Below, one piece after another: positions 1 through 7,248 of a stretch of DNA of 64,000 nt. The translations under genes were made by a program, and so were the position numbers. Positions within the stretch are counted from its first letter, which is position 1. Each line of letters starts with the position of its first letter. The DNA comes from Pseudothauera nasutitermitis (lineage in GTDB: Bacteria > Pseudomonadota > Gammaproteobacteria > Burkholderiales > Rhodocyclaceae), in the NCBI RefSeq assembly GCF_004801295.1, contig NZ_SSOC01000003.1:372001-436000 (forward strand), given 5' to 3'. Under the pieces are notes generated by a model that was not told the DNA's origin, made no database searches, and saw nothing but the letters and a program-made list of their open reading frames with translations.

Positions 1-542
1 ACATTACCCGTGGCACTCACGTACCCTTCTTCCTGCCGCGCTCCGAACGAATCGGCGACATTGGCGATTCGCTGGAAAAGACCTATCTGCCGGCAGTTGA
101 ATCATCCTTCTCGGAAAGCTTTCCTCAATACCAGTTCTCCAATCACCACCAGACCGGCCTGAGCGGAAAACTCTCCGTTCATCCCGACTCCCGCCACCAG
201 AGTCTGCTCGATGCCATGCACGAACAGGATGTGGTCGGGTATTATTTCCCATGTCTGACGGAATATGCCGTACCTGCAGCCCAGGAACAGATCTCGGCAC
301 TGCCGGACATGTTCCACCTTGCAGGCGGCCATGACACCTGCGCGGCGCTTGTCGGCTCTCCAGGTCTGCTGCAACGCCACAAAGGCTATTCCAACATGCT
401 CTGGCTGGCTGCCCTGCAAGCCGAGAAGGAAACTGCTGGCTACTATTTCGAACCCTACGGATTGAACCTGACGTTCAACAGAAGAGTGCATTTCGGAACA
501 GCGTCGGAATACTGGGCAAGCGCGCTCGTTGTTCTGGGATAA
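1..542 (+). CDS. Unknown protein, 5' end cut by window edge
   Basis: The reading frame is open from the first bases (codons in phase with position 3) to the TAA at 540-542, giving the last ~179 residues of a longer protein. I do not recognise a family. The visible part is soluble-looking, with no membrane segment, and rich in aromatic residues and His (for example LQRHKGYSNMLWLAAL and TAGYYFEPYGLNLTFNRR). It lies just upstream, on the same strand, of a sugar-nucleotide epimerase and two glycosyltransferases, so a part in glycan or flagellin-glycan synthesis is a contextual guess only. Codon use is less G+C-biased than in the flagellar genes downstream. Confidence 0.6.
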   Translation, partial: ITRGTHVPFFLPRSERIGDIGDSLEKTYLPAVESSFSESFPQYQFSNHHQTGLSGKLSVHPDSRHQSLLDAMHEQDVVGYYFPCLTEYAVPAAQEQISALPDMFHLAGGHDTCAALVGSPGLLQRHKGYSNMLWLAALQAEKETAGYYFEPYGLNLTFNRRVHFGTASEYWASALVVLG

Positions 543-567
543 GCCACACCACCGGAGAACCATTACA

Positions 568-1632
568 TTGGCCCAGCAGGAAAGATCCAGCCTTGCCGGC
601 GATCTCGAAGAAATCGTTTCAAGGCTGGCTCCCAAACTCAAGGAATTGAGAGGAGAACGCCTGTTCATCACCGGGGGAACCGGTTTTTTCGGCAAATGGC
701 TGCTGGAAACCCTGGCATGGGTTAACAAGCGGTTGGCAGCGGATATCTCCGCCACCGTGCTGACACGGAACAGTGGGCGCTTTCTCGAGAAAATGCCGCA
801 ACTCGCCGGCAACGGCGCCATCGGCTTCGTACACGGGGATGTCCGGAATTTCTCCTTTCCTCCTGGCCACTTCTCCCATCTCATCCACATGGCGACAACC
901 TCGGCCGAAGCCACCTTCGCCAACGAACCGCCCCTGGAAAAATTCACCACCACGGTTCTGGGCACGCAGCGCATGCTTGAATTCGCCGCACGCTGCGGTG
1001 CCGGCAAAATTCTTCTTACCAGTTCCGGAAATGCCTATGGACCGGTCACGGATTACCCGCTTCCGATAAGCGAAGAGTATCCGGGAGCCCCCGACATTAC
1101 CCGGCCGGTCGCATCCGCGCTTGGCGAGGCCAAACGGGCAGCCGAACTCCTGGCCCGCATCCATGCCGGCATGAACGCCTACGAAGTCAAGATCTGTCGC
1201 TGCTTCACGTTCATCGGCCCCTATCTCCAAACTGACATCCACTATGCAGCGGGGAATTTCATTCGAGACGCGATCAACGGCGGCCCCATTCGTGTCCGAG
1301 GCAGTGGAACCCCTGTTCGATCCTTCCTGTATCCAACCGATCTGCTGGTATGGCTATTGACCGTCCTGTTTGATGCACCCTCGGGCCGGCTGTACAACGT
1401 GGGGTCGAGCGAACCGGTTTCAATCGGCGAACTCGCCGGGAAGATCGCCGGACAGGCCGGATGCACCGCGATTATCGAAAATAATTCAGATGAAAAAGAA
1501 ACCTCATCACCGGACAATTACCTTCCAGAGACGACCCGGATAAGAAAAGAACTCAATGTCGAACAAACCGTCGACCTCGACACCGCGATAGCCAGAACGC
1601 TGAACTACTATCGCACATCCGGATTCCAGTAA
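568..1632 (+). CDS. NAD-dependent epimerase/dehydratase (extended SDR)
   Basis: A 354-residue extended short-chain dehydrogenase expected to act on a nucleotide sugar. Seen: the Rossmann motif TGGTGFFG at residues 35-42, the SDR Ser region LLTSSGNAYGP, and the RGSGTPVRSFLYPTD substrate-side motif typical of sugar-nucleotide epimerases. The canonical YxxxK is altered: ALGEAKRAAE places Leu185 where Tyr is expected, with Lys189 kept. I chose the TTG at 568 because GGAGA sits about 9 bases before it. A TTG at 529 would add 13 residues and overlap the previous gene. It probably belongs to a glycan operon with the glycosyltransferase genes downstream. Activity is uncertain because of the Tyr replacement. 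Confidence 0.8.
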   Translation: MAQQERSSLAGDLEEIVSRLAPKLKELRGERLFITGGTGFFGKWLLETLAWVNKRLAADISATVLTRNSGRFLEKMPQLAGNGAIGFVHGDVRNFSFPPGHFSHLIHMATTSAEATFANEPPLEKFTTTVLGTQRMLEFAARCGAGKILLTSSGNAYGPVTDYPLPISEEYPGAPDITRPVASALGEAKRAAELLARIHAGMNAYEVKICRCFTFIGPYLQTDIHYAAGNFIRDAINGGPIRVRGSGTPVRSFLYPTDLLVWLLTVLFDAPSGRLYNVGSSEPVSIGELAGKIAGQAGCTAIIENNSDEKETSSPDNYLPETTRIRKELNVEQTVDLDTAIARTLNYYRTSGFQ

Positions 1633-1665
1633 AAACCGTAACGAGAAAATCCACCCTCGGAGTGA

Positions 1666-3363
1666 ATGCGGGCCATGGCAAGAAAACAAATAAAACATTG
1701 CTTCCAGGCGGAAAACAACCCCTATTACATATTCGCGCCCGGCTACACTCACAGGGCCGCTGGCGTCCGCTGTTTGCACTATCTGTGCCATATCCTGAAT
1801 GAACTCGGGTACGAAGCCTACGTACCCCACGGCACAAGGATCAGCCCTCATCTCAGAACGCCACGCCTGGATCCGGAAACCATCAAGAACCACTTCCTTA
1901 GCGGGAAAACTCCCATCTCCGTATATCCGGAAGTCGCTTATGAATACTCCTTCCAGACGCCCTCGAAGGCCCTCTGGCTCCTGAACACCCCCGGCACCGT
2001 CGGCGGCCCCAAGATCCTGCCGGCAGATGCCCTGATTTTTCACTTCGCCGAATGGATCACCCCCCAGGAGCGGGAATCGGCCCGGCTCACCACGCCTCTG
2101 GTGGACCTGAGAATATTCAACAATGACAACAACGAGCATGACCAGTCGAGAACCCTGACATGCTATTACGCACACAAGTATCTCATCGCCGGCTTTCAGG
2201 TACCTGATGCCATAAAAGACGGCTCCATCAGTCTTTGCCAGGACATACCGCGCTCCCCGGAAGAGATTGCAGCCATCCTCAGGCGATCGAAGGTCCTGTA
2301 TTGCTACGAACAATCCTCCATCACCAATGAAGCCCTCCTGTGCGGCTGCCCGGTACTTCGGGTGCCATCCGACTATTTGACAAAAGAGGGATGGAACCCT
2401 CCCGGAACCGGCTGGGCGGACGAGCCGGGAATTCTTGAAAAGCTGACACGCGAAGTCAATGACTACAGGGCTCTCTATGAAAATAGCAATTCGTACATGC
2501 TGGACTCAATCCTGGATTTTGCATCTTCGACCCAGCAACGCCTGCCCCTGCACCAAGCACGGGAGCGCCCGTCCAAAATAGAAGCACTCTGGCTGCTGGC
2601 TCCGGAGCAGCGGGCGAAACACGTGAATCAATTCCTCGAAGCCCTGTCCAGGGAAGAGTTCTTCGCCCATCACGCATCGGCGACGGATCCCGCGTTGGTA
2701 TTTTCCGCATGGATCGACCAGTCCGTTGCGAAAATCATCCCCAGCTCCGGGCCGGCGACCACAACGGCCCCTCCCCCCAAGACATCGAATGTGGAAACCA
2801 TTTCCGTTTCCGACGAAAACAGACTCATTCAGAAGCTGGACAAACTCATCCGCCAGGGAGCGGATGAAGAAGCCATCCAGTTGATGGAACTTCTTATCGA
2901 ACGCCAAACGACCCGATGGGAAATCCATGACATGCTCGGAGGCATTTACATCGAGCGAGGCCTCATGGACAAGGCCATTTCCATCCTGCCGCAAGGCGCG
3001 TCACTGGAGTTCTCCTCGACGAATTGTCTGCGCAAGCTTGCCGCTGCATTTACCCTGCAAAACCGGCTATGGCAGGCACTCGCCACCTGCGCGCAAATCC
3101 TGAAGCGCGAACCGGATGACGGAGAGCTTCATATTTTTGTCCGGGACATTCTCGTCTCCACGAACCCTCGCATCGACAACATTTCGTGGATTGAACCAGA
3201 ATGGAACGTCTTGCAGGAAGAGTTGGCGCATTCCAGACATTGCGCAGATCAGGCTCATGCCTTCCTGACGACCCTTCAGGAAAAGGCCCGCAGAATGCTC
3301 GAAACGCAAAACCCATTTGAAACCCTCAAGGAAACGCGGCAGCACACCCCATTCACGCCATGA
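1666..3363 (+). CDS. Glycosyltransferase-like protein with C-terminal TPR region
   Basis: A 565-residue protein. The first ~300 residues look like a GT-B glycosyltransferase: an N-terminal YIFAPGYTHRAAGVRCLHYL segment suggests the acceptor-side Rossmann fold. The stretch YCYEQSSITNEALLCGCPVL resembles the C-terminal E-x7-E nucleotide-sugar site of GT4-type enzymes. A Thr/Pro-rich linker (around residues 360-375) leads to a helical TPR-like tail (about 390-520). The start is ATG 1666; ATG 1675 is also possible, with GGAG at 1659-1662. It ends in an ATGA overlap with the next glycosyltransferase gene, indicating translational coupling. Sugar and acceptor are unknown. Codon use includes many AAA/AAT/ATA codons, unlike the flagellar genes. 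Confidence 0.7.
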   Translation: MRAMARKQIKHCFQAENNPYYIFAPGYTHRAAGVRCLHYLCHILNELGYEAYVPHGTRISPHLRTPRLDPETIKNHFLSGKTPISVYPEVAYEYSFQTPSKALWLLNTPGTVGGPKILPADALIFHFAEWITPQERESARLTTPLVDLRIFNNDNNEHDQSRTLTCYYAHKYLIAGFQVPDAIKDGSISLCQDIPRSPEEIAAILRRSKVLYCYEQSSITNEALLCGCPVLRVPSDYLTKEGWNPPGTGWADEPGILEKLTREVNDYRALYENSNSYMLDSILDFASSTQQRLPLHQARERPSKIEALWLLAPEQRAKHVNQFLEALSREEFFAHHASATDPALVFSAWIDQSVAKIIPSSGPATTTAPPPKTSNVETISVSDENRLIQKLDKLIRQGADEEAIQLMELLIERQTTRWEIHDMLGGIYIERGLMDKAISILPQGASLEFSSTNCLRKLAAAFTLQNRLWQALATCAQILKREPDDGELHIFVRDILVSTNPRIDNISWIEPEWNVLQEELAHSRHCADQAHAFLTTLQEKARRMLETQNPFETLKETRQHTPFTP

Positions 3364-6014
3364 CACCATCCGACACCTACCAGGACTGGATCGCCACCCA
3401 CCGCTTCCACGCAAGCGACGCCAGGGCCTACGAACAGCGTATCCAGACCTGGGACACGCCGCCGCGCTTCCACCTCGCCGTACTCGACGAAGGCGGCGAC
3501 ACGCAGGCATTGGCCCGCACCCTGCGATCCCTGGCGGGGCAGTATTACTCCGGCGTGTTCGTCAGCGTCGCCAGTCCGCAGCCCGCCCCCGAAGGCTTGA
3601 ACGGTGACCGCCTGGCATGGCACGCCGGGGAAGCGGTAGGGGAAAACGCCGCCCGGGCATTGGCCGACGCGCCGGAAACCCGCTGGGTCGGCATCGTGCG
3701 CGCCGGCGATCTGCTCGCGCCGCATGCCCTGCTGGTGCTGGCCGAATACCTGCACTCGAACCCGCAATTGCATGCGGTCTATACCGACGAAGACATCGTC
3801 GAGGCGGATGGCGCCCGCCATTCCCCGCGCTTCAAACCGGATTTCGATCTCGAATGGCTGCGCGGCAGCGCCTACATCGGTGGCCTGTTGCTGGCCCGGC
3901 AGACCATCTGGCAGGCCGCGGGCGGCTGGCAGCTTCTGCCCGACCGGCAAGGCGAATTCGATCTTGCCCTGCAGCTGGCGGAGCACCTGCCGGCGGCCGC
4001 CTTCGGCCATCTGGCGGACGTGCTGTATCACCGCAGCGCGGCGCATCCGGCCCTTCACCCCTTGCCGGAGGGCAGTTACCCGCAACTGCCCTGCCTGCAA
4101 CGCCACCTGGCCCGCCAGGCGCCGCAAGCCCAGGCCCATCCCGGCCTGGCCGCCGGCACCGCCCGCATCCTCTATCCGCTGCAAGCGGCGCCACGGGTTT
4201 CCATCCTCATTGCCGCCGACGACCGGCTCACTCACCTGCAACGCTGCATCGAGAACCTTTTCGAGCAGACCGACTATCCCGATTTCGAAGTCGTCCTGAT
4301 CGGGCATCAAGCGCTTGACACTGACACTCAGGCTTACCTGCAAGCCTTGCGGCAACTGGGCGACGACCGGCTCACCGTACACACCGATGCGCCGGCCACT
4401 TCTCCCTCTGCGCGCATCCATTTCGGCGCGCAGGCAGCCAGTGGCGCGCTGCTGCTGATGCTGGCCCCGAGCACGGCCGCCCTGCACCGCGACTGGCTGG
4501 GCGAGATGGTTGCGCTGTCGCAGCAGCCGGAAGTCGTGGCGGTCGGCGCCCGCCTGCTGCGCAGCGACGGCAGCCTGCAACATGGCGGCTATCTGCTCGG
4601 ACTCGACGGCGCGGCAGCCACGCCATTCGCCGGCAAGCCGGCCGACGAGGCGGATGTGCTGGCGCGCAACCAGGTCAGCCACCAAGTTTCCGCCGTCAGC
4701 GGCGCCTGCCTGCTGGTGGCGCGGGAGGCTTACCTGTCCGCCGGTGGCTTCGACCACGAGGTTTTTCCGGACGCCTGGGCCGATGTGGACTTCTGCCTGC
4801 GGCTTTCCGCCGACGGCAAGCGCATCCTGTGGACACCCTTTGCCACCTTGCTGCACTCCGACGCCGAGACGCCGGCCCCGGCGCAGCACGATACCAGCCT
4901 GGCACTTCAGCAACGCTGGCTGAGCCGCCTGGCCCGCGATCCGGCCTCCAATCCCAACCTCAGCCTGCGCGGAACGGCGCTCCAGCCGGAGCCGGAAGCG
5001 GTCCTGTCGTGGAACCCCACCCCCTGGAATCCCCTGCCGCGCATCCTGGTCCATCCCATCAACCGCGCGGGCAGCGGCGAATACCGCATGCTCGTTCCCG
5101 CGCGCGCCCTGCAGGACGCCGGCCTCACCCGCAACTATGCCAGCCAGCGTTTTCTCATCCCGGTCGAAACCGCCAAGGCCGACCTATCGACCATCGTGGT
5201 GCAACAGCCGACCAGCGAACGCCATCTGTGCGCGCTGGAAATCTATCAGGCGCACAGCCGCGCGCTGCGTATCGTCGAGGTAGACGACCTGGTCACCCAG
5301 GTTTCGCCGGAAAATCCGGCGGCCAGGCATTTCGGCGATAACGCCCTGCGTTGCTTCGAAGCCTCGCTGCGGCGATGCGACCGCCTGGTCGTTCCCACTG
5401 CCCCGCTGGCGGAAGCCTATGGTCCGCTGGTGCCGGAAGTGCGCATCGCGCCCAACTATCTTCCTGGAGCGGTGTGGGGGGCGGTCGCCCCTCCACGCAA
5501 GCAGCGCAAGAAGCCCCGTGTCGGCTGGTCGGGCAGCGATTCCCACCTCGGCGACCTGCAATTGCTGTCGCAGATCGTTCCGCTGCTGTCACGCGAGGTG
5601 GACTGGGTGTTCTTCGGCATCGTCCGGCCGGAACTACGCCCCTACATCAAGCAGATCCATGGTGCCGTACCATTCGATGCCTATCCCGCGCAACTGGCCG
5701 CCATGGATCTCGACCTGGCGCTCGCCCCCATCGGCGCAAGCGCCTTCAACGAGGCCAAGAGCCCGCTCAAGCTGCTCGAATACGGCATTCTCGGCTACCC
5801 CGTGGTGTGCTCGGACGTCGGTCCCTACCAGCAGCCGGACTTCCCGGTGAAACGCGTCGCCAACACCGCGCAGGCCTGGATCGCCGCCATCCGCGAGCGT
5901 ATTCACGATCTCGACGCAACCCGCGCCGAAGGCCAGGCACTGCAGGCCCACGTCCGCCGACACTGGATGCTGGAAGACCATCTGGACGAATGGCGTGCCG
6001 CCTGGACGCGCTAG
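3360..6014 (+). CDS. Multi-domain glycosyltransferase (two GT2-like modules plus a GT4-like module)
   Basis: An 884-residue protein with three apparent modules. Around residues 30-270 is a GT2-like half with the AVYTDEDIVEADGARHSPRF signature (TDED plus a following FKPDFD). Around 280-540 is a second GT2 domain (VSILIAADDRLTHLQRCIE, then DAWADVDFCLRLSADGKRI and a TPFATLLHSD end). From ~560 to the end is a GT4/GT-B-like module with RVGWSGSDSHLGDL and a KSPLKLLEYGILGYPVV phosphate-sugar site. The family is common in surface-polysaccharide and flagellin-glycan clusters. The ATG overlaps the previous stop as ATGA. Codon use switches here to strongly G+C-biased. Substrates cannot be assigned. Confidence 0.85.
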   Translation: MTPSDTYQDWIATHRFHASDARAYEQRIQTWDTPPRFHLAVLDEGGDTQALARTLRSLAGQYYSGVFVSVASPQPAPEGLNGDRLAWHAGEAVGENAARALADAPETRWVGIVRAGDLLAPHALLVLAEYLHSNPQLHAVYTDEDIVEADGARHSPRFKPDFDLEWLRGSAYIGGLLLARQTIWQAAGGWQLLPDRQGEFDLALQLAEHLPAAAFGHLADVLYHRSAAHPALHPLPEGSYPQLPCLQRHLARQAPQAQAHPGLAAGTARILYPLQAAPRVSILIAADDRLTHLQRCIENLFEQTDYPDFEVVLIGHQALDTDTQAYLQALRQLGDDRLTVHTDAPATSPSARIHFGAQAASGALLLMLAPSTAALHRDWLGEMVALSQQPEVVAVGARLLRSDGSLQHGGYLLGLDGAAATPFAGKPADEADVLARNQVSHQVSAVSGACLLVAREAYLSAGGFDHEVFPDAWADVDFCLRLSADGKRILWTPFATLLHSDAETPAPAQHDTSLALQQRWLSRLARDPASNPNLSLRGTALQPEPEAVLSWNPTPWNPLPRILVHPINRAGSGEYRMLVPARALQDAGLTRNYASQRFLIPVETAKADLSTIVVQQPTSERHLCALEIYQAHSRALRIVEVDDLVTQVSPENPAARHFGDNALRCFEASLRRCDRLVVPTAPLAEAYGPLVPEVRIAPNYLPGAVWGAVAPPRKQRKKPRVGWSGSDSHLGDLQLLSQIVPLLSREVDWVFFGIVRPELRPYIKQIHGAVPFDAYPAQLAAMDLDLALAPIGASAFNEAKSPLKLLEYGILGYPVVCSDVGPYQQPDFPVKRVANTAQAWIAAIRERIHDLDATRAEGQALQAHVRRHWMLEDHLDEWRAAWTR

Positions 6015-6021
6015 CAGGCCG

Positions 6022-6037
6022 GGCCGCAGGAGCGGCC
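6022..6037 (+). terminator. Hairpin after the glycosyltransferase gene
   Basis: A perfect 6-bp stem GGCCGC/GCGGCC with an AGGA loop starts 8 bases after the TAG stop and is followed by TTATTC. The T-tract is short, so this is a weak candidate intrinsic terminator for the glycan operon. Confidence 0.4.
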
Positions 6038-6339
6038 TTATTCACCCGGCAATGAAACACGCCCTCAGCTTGTCGAGGGATGTTGGCCACTCGTCAGTCC
6101 AGCACAGCAGGCGGTCAGCCATCCGCCAACTCGCACGGCACGGCCGGCGCGGTACCGACCCAAACCGGACCTCATACAACACCTGATACCAGGGTAATCG
6201 CAGGAAATCCTTTACAGGCGTTTGCCCTGCCATGGCAGGAGCGGGCTGCCGCCAGCCGCGCATCGCTCCGGGCGGGCAAATGATGTTAATGGCATTATTG
6301 ATATAGAATTCCCGCCATTTCCCCGCCCCGGCCACCGCC
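6038..6339. other. Intergenic region before the Rpn gene
   Basis: About 300 bases without a convincing gene. Short open frames here lack family features. The last 60 bases hold an A+T-rich patch with a promoter-like -10 element (separate entry). I see nothing else that can be named. Confidence 0.5.
6302..6309 (+). promoter_or_regulatory. Possible -10 element of the Rpn gene
   Basis: TATAGAAT occurs in a locally A+T-rich stretch (about 6280-6310) 31 bases before the ATG at 6340. No convincing -35 box lies 17 bases upstream, so this is a weak sigma70-type promoter call. Confidence 0.3.
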
Positions 6340-7227
6340 ATGTCCCGCCCCCTGCTCGATCCGCGCAACGATTTCGTCTTCAAGCGCCTGTTCTCCGCCG
6401 CCCCGGACCTGCTCGCCGACCTCATCAACGCCGTGCGCGCCGACGCGCCCCCGGTGGAGGTGGTCGACATCCTCAACCCGAGCATCGAACCGGCCGAACT
6501 CACCGGCAAGTTCATCGTGCTCGACGTACTCGCCCGCGACGCCGCCGGGCGCCTCTACAACGTCGAGATGCAGGTCCGCCGCCATGCCGGCTGGAACGCC
6601 CGCAGCGCCTACTATCTGGCCCGCCTGCTGGCCGGACAGTTGAATGGCGGCGAGGACTACACCCGGCTCAAGCCGGTGATCGGCATCCACCTGCTCGATT
6701 TCACCCTGTTCGACGAGCCCGCCCAGGCACACTGGTGCTTCGAACTGCGCGACCGCCGCCAGCCGCGCATCCTGCTGGGAGAGGAACTACAATTGAACGT
6801 GCTCGAACTGCCCAAGGCCGACCGCCTGCTGGCGCACAGCCATGGCGTGCTGGCAGACTGGGTGACTTGGTTCGAGCACTGGCAGGAGGACGACCGCATG
6901 CGCCACATCACCCACGAACCGGTCCTGCAAGCGCAGGACTACCTCGACGCCCTGTCGGCCAACGACGAAGCCCGCCGCCTGGCCTTCGTGCGCGAACGCG
7001 CGCTGCGCGATGAGAAGACCGAACTAAAGGTGGCGCGGGAGGAAGGGCTGGCGAAAGGTCGCATGGAAGGCCAGTCCGCCGTGCTTCTGCGCCTGCTCGA
7101 ACGCCGCTTCGGCCCATTGCCGGACACCCTGCGCGAACGCGTCGCCCAGGCCGGCGAGGCCGAGCTGCTGGAATGGACCGACCGCGTGCTGCTTGCCGGC
7201 AGCCTGGAAGACATACTCGGCGCTTGA
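6340..7227 (+). CDS. Rpn family recombination-promoting nuclease/putative transposase
   Basis: A 295-residue protein of the PD-(D/E)XK nuclease-transposase group. Seen: the N-terminal LLDPRNDFVFKRLFS family signature; the core IVLDVLARDAAGRLYNVEMQ, whose Asp and the Glu-x-Gln of NVEMQ match the PD-D/ExK active site; and the following RRHAGWNARSAYYLARLLAG. After a charged helix comes a C-terminal DUF4351-like segment LRLLERRFGPLPDTLRERVA. Rpn proteins are DNA endonucleases that stimulate RecA-independent recombination and are often scattered in many copies. It is a single gene, convergent with the downstream GT41 gene, and shows no terminal repeats. It therefore does not look like part of an intact insertion sequence. 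Confidence 0.88.
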   Translation: MSRPLLDPRNDFVFKRLFSAAPDLLADLINAVRADAPPVEVVDILNPSIEPAELTGKFIVLDVLARDAAGRLYNVEMQVRRHAGWNARSAYYLARLLAGQLNGGEDYTRLKPVIGIHLLDFTLFDEPAQAHWCFELRDRRQPRILLGEELQLNVLELPKADRLLAHSHGVLADWVTWFEHWQEDDRMRHITHEPVLQAQDYLDALSANDEARRLAFVRERALRDEKTELKVAREEGLAKGRMEGQSAVLLRLLERRFGPLPDTLRERVAQAGEAELLEWTDRVLLAGSLEDILGA

Positions 7228-7248
7228 ATCCGCAGCACCGTCACTGCT

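Noticed and set aside
3276-5054. Long minus-strand frame (592 codons) opposite the three-module glycosyltransferase
   Set aside because: Antisense shadow of a high-G+C coding gene; composition Gln/Arg/Gly-rich without domains.
6340-7227. Rpn gene as part of an insertion sequence
   Set aside because: No terminal inverted repeats or target duplications are seen around it; Rpn genes commonly stand alone.
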